64,000 bases of DNA. Source: Chiridota heheva (lineage: Eukaryota > Echinodermata > Holothuroidea > Apodida > Chiridotidae). Position 1 is the first letter of the stretch; every line of letters starts with the position of its first letter. The notes below the pieces were generated by a model, which was given only the letters and a program-made list of their open reading frames with translations, was not told the origin of the DNA and ran no database searches. Below, in pieces: positions 50,941 through 61,160 of the stretch. The position numbers were made by a program, and so were the translations under genes. The stretch lies in assembly GCA_020152595.1 (NCBI GenBank), contig JAIGNY010003176.1, forward strand, positions 52,501 to 116,500. Direction: 5' to 3'.

Positions 50941-52049
50941 ATCGTAAAAACCACACAACTCCTACGCCAAAAAGTATGGTTTCATGGAATAGACAGCCGA
51001 AAACATGATCAAAGCACACATGTACAGCAAACACAACCCCAACCACATATGACCCCAACAGCAAGAGAACCCCTTCGCATGTCAGAACTCCCCAGTGCCC
51101 CATGGACTAACGTTTGCATATATATCTGTGGACCATCCCCAACGGGTGAATATCTACTAGTTGTTATTGATGAATACACCCGATACCCTGTAGTAGTAAT
51201 AGTTTCCTCCACATCTGCCAAAGCAACAAATGCTGAACTTGATCGTGTTTTTGCGACAATTGGTAAACTGTAAAATCAAACAACGGCCCACCATTTTCTG
51301 GGACCGAATTTCAGCAATTTGCCCAATTATCTTGGATTTATTCATCGCAAAATCACGCCCTACTGCCCCCCCCCGCAAAAAAAAAAAAAAAAAAAAATAA
51401 AAAAAAACGCGGAAGTAGAACGGTACGTAAGGACAATTATAAAAAGAATCCGTGCAGCAAACGTGGGAGAGCAAAAGCTGCAAGCAGAGATGTATCAATT
51501 CATCTGAAACTATCGTGCAACCCCCCACACCACAACAGGACATACTCCAGCAGAACTTCTTTTCGGCAGACGAATTAGAACCAAGCTGCCGCAAAACCAT
51601 TGTCACACCAAAGATCGTGAACTTAGAAAAACAGACAAGCAAAAAAGGAAACTATGAAACGTCACCCTGATAGCAAATCAAAGCAAAACCCCAATTTTTC
51701 AAGTTGGACAAATTGTTCTCAGGAAAGAACAAAAAGTAAACAACCTCAGTATTCCATGTACTCTGTTTGACCCAAACCATACAAGATAATGGCAATCAAA
51801 AGATCTATGGTCACCGCCCAGCAAAGTGACCGCACCATAATCAGAAACTACTAATTTTTCAGAATCTGTCACTCCTTTTTTTTTTTTTACTCCAGCCCTT
51901 GAGAGCACTGACGAGAGCCTATCAAACTTTGCATTAACTTTAAACCTTACATTTATGAACTCTCTCAAAATTTGTTTGAAATTGAATATAAACTAAGTTT
52001 TAGGTATAAAGGACTGAATCATGACCCTGTATATAGTCTCCATTCATTT

Positions 52050-52065
52050 AAAAGAAAAGGAGGGA
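52050..52065 (+). other. Polypurine tract of the Ty3/gypsy element
   Basis: AAAAGAAAAGGAGGGA directly precedes TGTAATATCC. This is the expected plus-strand primer next to a 3' LTR. Confidence 0.75.
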
Positions 52066-52233
52066 TGTAATATCCATTTATCACAATATTATCCATCTGC
52101 CGTTCATCCATAATTGCCTGTCACATCTCGTAGTCTTCTTGGTCACTTGACATATGCCAGATCCACTTGTAAATACTGTGCCAATATAAATATGTCCGTA
52201 AGAAACAGATCAAAAAGAAGTGAACACCAACAC
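52066..52233 (+). mobile_element. Probable 3' LTR of the Ty3/gypsy element
   Basis: It starts TGTAATATCCATTTATCAC after the polypurine tract and contains a TATA-like AATATAAATATG near 52184-52195. A TG...CA end is possible at about 52233 (GAACACCAACA). No 5' LTR is visible upstream, so the right boundary is a guess. Confidence 0.5.
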
Positions 52234-52529
52234 ATGATATTTCGTACATGATATATATTTTTAAATTCAATTGACGGCCAGACGACGGAATGCGCGTATT
52301 GATTTTCGACTACCAGCTGTTCATTTTAATTTACGGATTAATATCTCGATCAAAATTCAGAAATTAATCATTTTAACTTTTACTTTCCTATGATGTAAAT
52401 TTAATTACTTTTCAATTCAATGTCAAGAAAATATGCTCTCTGCATACAACATATAAGCACATAGCTTAATATTATATAGCTGTGTATATGTGCGTGGCGG
52501 TGCATGGGCAGATGGGTGGATAATCATTA

Positions 52530-52985
52530 CATTATTCCTTTACCTGCATCCGCCATTCCTCTCTCACTCACTCCCATCTCTTATCCGGCTCCCCTACCCC
52601 TCTCTGCCCCACTTGTAACACCGATCTCTCCATCAAGCATATCTTCGTATCATGTCCCCTATACCAGAACTCCAGATTTCTTTTCTCCTCACTATCCTCA
52701 ATCTCGGTCCTTAAAAAAAACACAATTATTTCTTAAACATCATCAGCTTCCTCTGCAAAAACAACCTTTTCCACCACATTTAGCTCCCCCTTCCCCCCTT
52801 TCTACAGCTACCTTACATACCCCTTTCTTTTCACCAAAAGTTTTTTTTTTTTTTTTCTGCTTTTCCCCCTTACAAACCTTCCATCTCCTCACTATCCTAG
52901 CTCTTAAACCATAATTTATCAACACCCTCTTGGCACATTTGACTCTGACTGTCGCGGTGCCGTTAAACATCAACAAACCAAAATA
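52530..52985 (+). mobile_element. RNase H-type LINE 3' end, third copy
   Basis: TTCCTCTCTCACTCACTCCC, CACCGATCTCTCCATCAAGC and CATGTCCCCTATACCAGAAC to CTGTCGCGGTGCCGTTAAAC match the 42090-42490 segment closely. Only the last coding part and the 3' UTR remain. It is followed by CATCAACAAACCAAAA. Confidence 0.82.
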
Positions 52986-53092
52986 AACCTATCCTTTTCA
53001 CACTACGTACAATTTTATAAAACAATCAAATATTTCAGTGTTTTGCTGTTATATCACATATCACAGTGAAATCTTATTGCTACAATCTTGGA

Positions 53093-53508
53093 CAACATTT
53101 TTGAAACACTTAGTGAAAATATGTGATGTTTTTCATGAAGCTACTATATGGTAAATTATTCCACATTGAGAAAGTAGAAATGTTGGACTTTTTTTTCTGT
53201 TGCTGTAATCTCTACTCTTTGAATTGTAATTAATATTTTATAATTTTCAAGGCATTTTTATGAATTCATTGACGCTGCCATTTCCCCTGCCCTACCTCAC
53301 TATAATTATTGTCTTCCCCTTGGCTGTTGTTACTGTTTTTCGTGGAAATGACGTTAAAACAGATATAACTTCAACATTGAAATGGGGGAGCAGGGGGAGG
53401 GGAGGGGTAGGGTGTTACAATTCTCCGAAAAAGTATTAAAAAACATAACATTATAACACATGTAGTTCTCAAAATGCTGAAGTGTTCCAACAGTCTTGTC
53501 CAAGATTG
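53093..53508. mobile_element. Tc1/mariner-like MITE, copy 2 (single repeat unit)
   Basis: The TIRs CAATCTTGGACAA ... TTGTCCAAGATTG are flanked by TA on both sides. The body matches 25040-26247 (GAAACACTTAGTGAAAATAT, TTATTCCACATT, AAAACATAACATTATAACAC). It contains only one unit related to the 26-bp minisatellite (ATAACATTATAACACATGTA). No transposase. Confidence 0.88.
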
Positions 53509-54224
53509 TAGGTCTACATACAAACTATGCTACATAAAAATAATAATATTTGGCTTACTCTTAAAATATATCCATGGGCCAAGCCATTCCATTGATTAAT
53601 TTGAAACTTTATAAACATTATTGTATACAATCAATTCACGGATCTGATACACACGTTTGTGTTGAAGATTTTAGACTCATAATATTTTTTCAAAATATGT
53701 ACATATATAGTCGAGCTATACAGCTATATGAATCCACACGGTATATTATCACATAGTCCGTAATGCGCTTAGAGCTTTTATAAGATCCTGGAGTTATTTC
53801 TGTAGTTAATAGTTCCATGATAAGATTAAGTGGAGTATAAATGTTTGTAATAACATTAACAATAATTATAATAATAATAATAATAATACAAATTGCTAAA
53901 ATAAGTGCGAATTGTTGAAAAGCAAATCATATTATTCTGTTATTGCACAAAATGTATAATATTTTTAGGACTGAATTAACTTTTTTTTAACCCAGCTCCA
54001 TTGGATTATGTTAATTACTAGTGGACACATGACACAGATGGCACCCGCATGTCCTTGGTCAATGCCGAAGCGGTAGGCTTGGTTGCAATTCCGAAGAAAA
54101 GGGGAAATCTGTCCCCCATAAGATAAGTATTTTCAATTAAGTTACATGATTAAGAAATTACCACGGTGTATATCGTTTGTGCCCTCAAAAATGTTTTGAG
54201 TTAGGATTATGAATGTACATGAAG
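53509..54224. other. Nothing recognised; (AAT)n short run
   Basis: AT-rich, with TAATAATAATAATAATA at 53868-53890. No gene or bounded repeat is visible. Confidence 0.5.
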
Positions 54225-55652
54225 CGTTTTTAAAAAAGGTGATAAACAAAACCCAGCTAATTATAGACCTATTTCCCTCACCTGCGTTTGTAGTAAAATC
54301 CTTGAGCATATAATCCACTCACATGTGATGAAATTCCTTGATGAACATAATATCTTAACTGATTTACAACATGGCTTCCGTGCAAAAAGATCGACTGAAA
54401 CACAACTCCTCTTAACAATAAATGATATCTCTAAACAAATTGACCAAAACAGTAACGTCTCTATGGCTATTCTTGACTTCTCAAAAGCCTTTGATAAAGT
54501 TCCCCACCAGCGCCTGATATCCAAACTTTCCGCCTATGGCATTGATGGAAATCTTCTGGCCTGGTTTGCATCATTCCTCAACAACCGCATCCAGCGTGTT
54601 GTTTGCGATGGTGAAATCTCTGATTCTAAACAGGTTTTATCCGGTGTACCACAAGGTACTGTCTTGGGTCCATTACTTTTCCTCTTATATGTAAATGACA
54701 TCCCTGATAACATAAACAGCACAGTCAGACTGTTTGCTGACGACTGCCTTGTATACAGAACAATTGATAACCCCTCTGACCAAAAAATGCTCCAAGATGA
54801 TCTTAACAAACTTGAACAATGGCAAAACAAATGGCAAATGAATTTCAACCCCTCTAAATGCTACATCTTGTCAATTTCCTCCAAGAAAAGCTTTAAATCA
54901 CCTGTTTATACCTTATGCAACCAGCCACTAAAACATGTCAACTCCCACCCATACCTAGGTGTTGAAATTGATAATAAACTTAGATGGGATAAACATATAC
55001 ATAACATAACCAAGAAAGCTAACTCTATACTTGACCTATTAAAACGTAACCTCTCAAACTGTCCCACCGACGTTAAATCCACTGCTTATGAAGCTCTAGT
55101 CAGGCCAGTACTTGAGTACGCATCTGCAGTCTGGGACCCCCATCACCAGTGCGATGTGGATAAACTTGAATCTATTCAAAGGAGAGCAGCCAGGTTCTGT
55201 CTGGCAGACTACTCTTATAAATCTAGTGTAAAAAACATGCTTTATAAATTAGATTGGCCCCTGCTTAAAACAAGAAGATACAACACCCGGCTACATATGC
55301 TATATAAAATCAATAACAATCTTGTCGCCATCAATAAAGATGAAATTATCCCCACCGTGAGAATTAATACAAGACATAATCATGACCTTAATTTCCAGGT
55401 TCCCTATGCTAAAAAGAATGTATATAAACACTCTTTCTTCCCTCACACACTAAAGGATTGGAATGCTTTACCGTCAGACATTGTACATGCACTAAGTCTC
55501 AACTGTTTCAAAGCTAAACTTACTAACACTTGTATTGCTAACTAGTTTTTTTATTTTTTATTATTTTTTACTCATACTTTTTACGCTCGGTTGGCGTTCA
55601 TGTCCTCTTGAAGGATTTTTGCTGACTTAACCGATTCAGATTCAGATTCAGA
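54225..55652 (+). mobile_element. 5'-truncated LINE, reverse transcriptase part, copy 2 (open frame)
   Basis: From FKKGDKQNPANYRPISL (54225) to a stop at 55543-55545 the frame is open for about 440 codons. It shows the RT motifs [27 protein letters not shown] (54732-54743), LGVEID and RRAARFC. It lacks the endonuclease and most of ORF1, and no start is expected. Then comes a 3' UTR ending in GATTCAGATTCAGATTCAGA. It is nearly identical to copy 1 (4961-6160), so the family was active recently. CR1/L2/jockey-like by motif wording. Confidence 0.93.
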
Positions 55653-56009
55653 AGGCTTGGTTTAAACATGGATATGTTATTGGAGAACGCTAAGTTTGAG
55701 CGGAGCTCCGCCGAATCCCTTTTTCACTAAGTTATGGAAATAAATTAAAAAAATCATCGAAATTCTTAAAACAAATATCAAGGAACCTGCATGAGGAGGA
55801 CTGCAGGGACATGGGACTCGTTCCTCCCACTGTCTCTCCGTCTTCCAGTATCGAATTTTCAGTTCGTCCAAATCGTAGGAGAAAATGTAGAAGGTGGATG
55901 ACGGGGGAGTAAGGTCCACACACAGTTCATGCGTTGTCTTTCTACCATGTCTACACTATCTTTTTCAGTTTTGTCGACTGCTGATATACCTCCCGGTAGG
56001 CCTGGCTAA

Positions 56010-57270
56010 TTATGATTCTGTTTTAGGCCTTTTTCTAGGTGAAGGGCAATAATACGGTTCTACCCCACTTAATTGTACACACGACGCGTCCATCCACCGC
56101 ATCAACTGCCTCGCAAAAGGAACACACACTTTAATAAGTGCATGCACATCACTATCAGCACAATGTGCGTTTGGAATAGGATGCTGAAATAATCTGCGAT
56201 ATATCGCATCTAAACTATATGACTTAAATTTACGCGAAGAACTGTTACATAGTTTTGTTTCAGCCGTTTTCCTATCATCAGAATTCTGAACCTCAACTTG
56301 ACCACACTTTCTTGCTGGACTAGTCACTGTGTCACGGGTTTCATTTTCGAAAGTATTTGGGGGAATTCCAACTTGAAGCTCATCAGATTTTTCAGGGGTG
56401 TTGTTTGCTATTTCCGGGGTATTAGTTTCAGTTGATTGCGGGTGTCCCACACGTCCATCGTGAATAGTAACCACAAGTGGGGGCGTTTCGATCCATTTGC
56501 TGCAGGGTTTGAAGGCCTATCTTCAAACATCAATTTCTTTTTGCAAGATTCCCAATCGCCGCGACTTGGACGACATGATGATGTTGTTCCAATTGTTACT
56601 GTATTCTTATCATCAAGATCTCGTTTTTTTGATCCAAAAATTTCCTCATTTGGAGGACCATTTACAATTGGATCAACTTCGCGAAAGGCACTTAAACTGT
56701 CACAACACAAAATATTACATTCACTGCTAATGTCAGCTTGAATATTTTGTAACTCCGATTGAAGTATTGGAAAGTCAAATTTATATCCATTGTGAGCTAC
56801 CAAACAAACAGGCGACTCTTGTCTCTGAATAAAATATTTCAGTAACTGCGCTTCTATTACTCCGAATGATGTTTTTGAATTAAATTCCAGATTACTTCTG
56901 TCTAAGCCAGTGATGTTGTAAGACTCTGGCGACACATTTTTCATAGGGTTAACACACAAACTTATTCTATCCAGAACACGAGGAAAATGTTCACTTTTCA
57001 CTCCAAATGCATCCTGTGCCGATTTTAGTCCATTTCGATGGACAGCTACCATCGATATTTCAATTATTTTTGGTCTGTCAGTAGATGACAGATGAGACGT
57101 TTCAATATCAAAAAAGACAAAACTGTTTATCTTTTCCTGCGGCCTAGTATAACTATAAGTAGTGTTCTCTCCAAGGAGTTTAATTCCAGATTTTCGAAAG
57201 ATTTTGCCATTTTGCTTGAAATTTCAGTCAAAACTGAACACAGCTGCACGAAAAACAATTTGACTTCCAT
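56010..57270 (-). CDS. TREX1-like: TREX1/TREX2-like DEDDh 3'-5' DNA exonuclease, apparent frameshifts
   Basis: Minus strand. It digests DNA 3' ends; mammalian TREX1 clears cytosolic DNA and restrains cGAS-STING. The DnaQ/DEDDh motifs are present: FVFFDIETSH (Exo I, about 57115), VLDRISLCVNP and ITGLDRSNL, LVAHNGYKFDFPILQ (Exo II, about 56780), CCDSLSAF, then SYSLDAIYRRLF and HCADSDVHAL (His-x4-Asp, Exo III, about 56150), ending PYYCPSPRKRPKTES with TGA. A roughly 150-residue Ser/Asn/Pro-rich insert separates CCDSLSAF from SYSLDAIY. The frame changes once, near 56485, at a C5 run; a sixth C would join it. No in-frame ATG precedes FFDIET (stop at 57226-57224), while ATG 57270 opens the adjacent frame, so a second indel or a 5' exon is needed. 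No C-terminal membrane helix as in TREX1. Confidence 0.82.
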
Positions 57271-57279
57271 GCTATGAGC

Positions 57280-59190
57280 TTCTGCAGGCTGTTGGCTGTA
57301 TATACTTGTTCCAACAAGTCGATAGACCGTTGTCGTGACGTCACATCCACATTGTTAATAATTGATTGATTGTAACCTGTTGGACTTACCACGATCTGAT
57401 CGATTCAGTTAGACGCTAAAATTAAGCATATACTACCACTCATGATACACAGCATATGTGTACTACTACTAGTACAGCGAAGACTACTAACAAGAAGAAT
57501 TATTGTTTCATTTCAAGAAAACAAAAAAGGTTCGATATTGCTCTTTTAAATTTCTAATTATGAACGCCAAACAAGTAAAATCTTCACAAATTATTAAGGA
57601 TGTAGGCTAGACGTAGGCTAACATAACGATAGGCCAGGTGAGTCTGAGGTAAAAATGCAGTTTTACTTTTAGGCTTAAACACAGTTACGATTGACATAAT
57701 TTAGGGTAATGGATTGCCTGACGTTTATTACTCGTTAGAAGTTCGTGCGGGCCCGAAGTTCGTGCACGCCAATATTTCTTAAAGCCTGAAAAAAATAATA
57801 TCAAATTAAAGATTTCACCTGTTAATTTGAGAAATTTTAAATAAAACTTATTTTGGAAATTAATATTTTCAAAATGTTGTCAACTTCCAGTATTTTGTTC
57901 AATCTTTAAGCCTTGTTTAAAGTTTTGTAACGTGGTCACAAAAGAGCATGAAAATTAACAAAGACACTCTTAACTTTTGCCTAATGTAAAGCTGAACAAT
58001 TTTTTTCAACTTATTGTAGGCTACGTTTTGGTAGATTTCCTGAATTCCTTGTGAAAAAGGGTAAAAATTGTCAATTTTCAGAAAGAAATTTATTGTCTTG
58101 TGCACAGGATGTTAAGCGTTGTAACTAATGTTGCAAACACGCAAGTTAACTTAACTATAACTTGAAGTTGAAAAAGGAGGGGCCATAACGGGTACATATA
58201 ACTTGAAAAAGGAGGGGCCAAAACGGGTGCAGATGCAACAAAAAACCACACTGTCTGTTACAAGACGCGACAATTGCGTTGTTGCACACTTAAGGCTATA
58301 ATTATTCGAATTTAGCTACCTTAACGCCATTGTTCTTTTGTTAATATTATTACATACAAATTGTACGTGCCGACAAGTAACATGCATGATGTAGGATGCA
58401 CATCGGTGCGTTCCTATGTTCAAGGGTACACAGGCGATGCAGATACGCATTCAAATTATGTCCTATCTTATTGGTTGGGAAAAATGTTTACGTGCGTAAA
58501 TGTGCATATTTTTGTCAAGATGCTTGCAGAAAATCTGTTGGAACTTTATTTTTAATGAAAAATGTGCATCCTTTTAGGAAAGCAATTGAGTTTTTACGAT
58601 ATTTACAAGGTGTAAAACCAGTTCAAGTTTCTGTGTGCTTATTTTCATGTTAAAATATGGAAGTCGTCATTCTGGAAATCAAGTTGCCTAGAATTCCTGG
58701 GCATTTTTTTTTGAAAAGTTGAAGCCCATTGACTTTTCTTAAGGGTGTAATTTTTTGATGTATGTAGGCCTAGTAGTGCATACTCTAATTTTTAAATCAG
58801 AGATAAACGAATGAGTTGGAGTATAAAGTTTTGTTCTAAAGTTTAGCATAATTGGTGCACGAACTCGGGTATTCACAATTTGCCGAAACAAATGATAACT
58901 TCTTTTTTCTTTATGAATATCTTGATAAGTAAAATATGATGCTTCTGTGAATTTATCATGGATAAAGAGAGAAGAATATCAAAGAATTTATTTAGATTGA
59001 AAATAATTATTTTTTATAAGAACAGCCCACCATTTTGCATACTGAGTGAGACAACGTGATACACAGTAATAATTATGTCAAGGATATCACTACTAGGACA
59101 AAATAATCGTGGATAATAACTTAGAATTGTCAGTTTCAAAATTGAGATATTAGGTTTTTTTTTCGTAAATGTTGATAAAACCACTCAGAC
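57280..59190. other. No gene recognised; one 45-base duplication
   Basis: AACTTGAAGTTGAAAAAGGA and GGGGCCATAACGGGTAC at 58158-58195 recur at 58201-58230 (AACTTGAAAAAGGAGGGGCC, AAAACGGGTGC). Overlapping frames at 58361-58653 are Cys/Val-rich but have no motif I know. Confidence 0.4.
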
Positions 59191-59199
59191 AACGACAAA

Positions 59200-59520
59200 T
59201 AAGATCCTGAAATCTTATCTCCTCACCCACATCAATCTCAGATTTATTCAAAAGCAATCCTTTCTCCAACATTATCAACTTCCTTTGTAAGAACAACCTA
59301 TTCCACCATATATAATCTTCCTTTCTCTTCCCTTCTTTTAATCTTACACACCCCTCTCTTTTCACCTTAATTTTTCTCCCAAATTCACCCTGTTTTCCCC
59401 ATTATCTCCCTCTCAATCCTTCATCTCTCTGCCTTAACTCTTACATCTTAATTTTTTACCCAACCTCTTGGCACATTTGACTCTGACTGTCGCGGTGCCA
59501 TTATATATTTACAAACCAAA
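59200..59520 (+). mobile_element. RNase H-type LINE 3' end, fourth copy
   Basis: ATCCTGAAATCTTATCTCCT to CTGACTGTCGCGGTGCCATT matches the ends of 41665-42490 and 52530-52985, more diverged. It is followed by ACAAACCAAACC. Confidence 0.75.
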
Positions 59521-60374
59521 CCAAACATGAAATGAAAACCCTTCTCAAAACTGGCAAAACTACTTACAGTACGAGCTATGATTTTGATTTCATTAACGTC
59601 TTAAAACTTTAAAGTATATTTCAAACTAAGTTACAAATGAAACAATGAACATTTTGTACGTAAAAAAACATAAATTATGGAAGAAATGACATTTGATCAC
59701 TTCACACATCCTCAGTTTTGAAAAATTACACAATTAGTGTGTGTAATCATTCAAGTGCACTGGTAGGGCCTATCTGCTATTTTGAGAATGATAAAATGTT
59801 ATTATTCACATGTGCGCGCAGTGTTTGATTTGATGGTATATGCATGTTGACTTCACGGACGTTCCTTTGTTTGACAGCTTTTGAACTAATTAGGTACATC
59901 CATTTTGGTGCTGTTCGAAAGGTACATCAATAGCGAAGGCTCTTTTACAAAACACAACTTTTTGTAGTTTTCTTGATTAAACTCACGCACAAAGCGTAAG
60001 TGAACGTCTCAATATAGTATCATTGCATATATTTATTTATTTTGTAGTATGTGGATATGATCCATGACGATAAAAGGCATTGTTAAATGTTGACCTGAGA
60101 TCGTTTTGGAAAGACCTAGTTATTCTAGTGCATAGTTGAAATTTATCTACAGTGTATGCTTCTATTATAAGCCACTGCAGCAGTTTCAATGTTAAAAAGT
60201 ATACAGCGTTGTCTGACTATGTATAGCAGCCATGTGGTGGGTATAGCATATACTACAGTCATAATGTTATCTGACTAACTAGGTCTATGCTTTGATATCA
60301 CTAGTTAATTCATGTGTTTGATTCTGAAATCATTTTTAACATCCACAGGCTAAAAACGATGTAAATCATGGGCT
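59521..60374. other. Nothing recognised
   Basis: AT-rich intergenic sequence with no supported frame or bounded repeat. Confidence 0.5.
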
Positions 60375-60720
60375 TTAAGGCCGTTACACACGTAACGCGA
60401 CGCGGTGAGCGATTTTTTTTATACAAAATCAAATAAAAAAAGGAAAAAAAACATTTTGACCTTGTTTTTAGAGAAGGATCGTCATCCCATGGCTATTCAG
60501 ATAATAACTGAAAATTGATCAAAAGGGCATTTCTACGCCCATTAAAGCAAAATTCGCGTCACGACAAAAAATCGCGCCCCTCACTAAAGCGAATTTCTTC
60601 ACTTTTGTAAACTTGATTGTGTGTAAGCAAAAAGTCAAAGCATCTTATAATATTTTTTCGTGTATGATTATCTAGAAAATTGCTCGCCGCTTCGTGTTCG
60701 GTGTGTTACAGCCGTTAGGG
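60375..60720. mobile_element. PIF/Harbinger-like MITE, copy 2
   Basis: TIR GGCCGTTACACACGTAACGC ... GGTGAGCGATTTTTTTT against CTAGAAAATTGCTCGCCGC ... GGTGTGTTACAGCC. The interior matches 17478-17876 (GGCATTTCTACGCCCATTAA, AAAGCAAAATTCGCG, AAGTCAAAGCATCTTATAAT) but is about 55 bases shorter. TTA lies on both sides. Confidence 0.75.
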
Positions 60721-60739
60721 TGATAAGCTAACATATATG

Positions 60740-61160
60740 GCCCATTCCATGTCACGTAAGTCACAGATCACAGTGAAATTTGGAATTATTGAATGTATCC
60801 ATTGTAAAGATAATGAGTAACATATGATTGGAAATATATTTCATTTTAAATAGGATGTACTATACTGTGTTGCATTCTGTGATAATGGTTACTCAACTTA
60901 CTGCAAGGGTAGGTATTTACAGTGTCATGTTCGTCACATAAGTCACGCAGAGAATCACAATATTTTGTTTTTTGAGAAAATACAGAATTCTTGTTAAATC
61001 TCCTCGTAACTGGGGGAAGTAGATGTTCAAGAGAATCAAGAATTAAAGTATGGTCAGATTGATTTTCTTTTAATAAATAAATAAGATTTTTTATTGTCAG
61101 TCACGTAACTCACAAAGGTTCATCACATACATGTAAGTCACAAGTCTGAAGTTAGGTTTA
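60740..61160. repeat. Recurring GTCACRTAAGTCAC motifs
   Basis: The motif occurs as TGTCACGTAAGTCACAGATC (60752), CGTCACATAAGTCACGCAGA (60932), AGTCACGTAACTCACAAAGG (61100) and CATGTAAGTCACAAG (61131), at irregular spacing. No gene found. Confidence 0.5.

Larger units (their letters stand above)
49990..52065 (+). pseudogene. 5'-truncated Ty3/gypsy pol remnant (RNase H, integrase)
   Basis: From the 5' side: the end of RT/RNase H (KVIVFASKSLTPTEQGYSQI, VTDHKPSELIFNNP, frameshift, then the YKVIHKEEKTNLADYMSRHP frame), a linker, then the integrase H2C2 region, expanded into a tandem array (see 50578-50940), QEIVKTTQLLRQKVWFHGID, then the integrase core SAPWTNVCIYICGPSPTGEY, YTRYPVVVIVSSTSAK, a KSNNGPPFSG frame, and the VERYVRTIIKRIRAANV region. 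Two of the DDE-type catalytic Asp are replaced (the Asp before CGP by Tyr-Ile; KSDNG-type by KSNNG). A poly-A/poly-C run interrupts at 51368-51408. Layout matches K02A2.6-like elements. It ends at a polypurine tract. Confidence 0.9.

Noticed and set aside
50279..51273. Overlapping frames of 122-228 codons on both strands that look like repeat proteins
   Set aside because: They arise because a 33-base unit is divisible by three. Only one frame matches integrase, and even that shifts midway.
58361..58653. Two overlapping 64-85 codon frames after the TREX-like gene
   Set aside because: They are Cys/Val/Phe-rich with no conserved pattern. I could not support either over chance.
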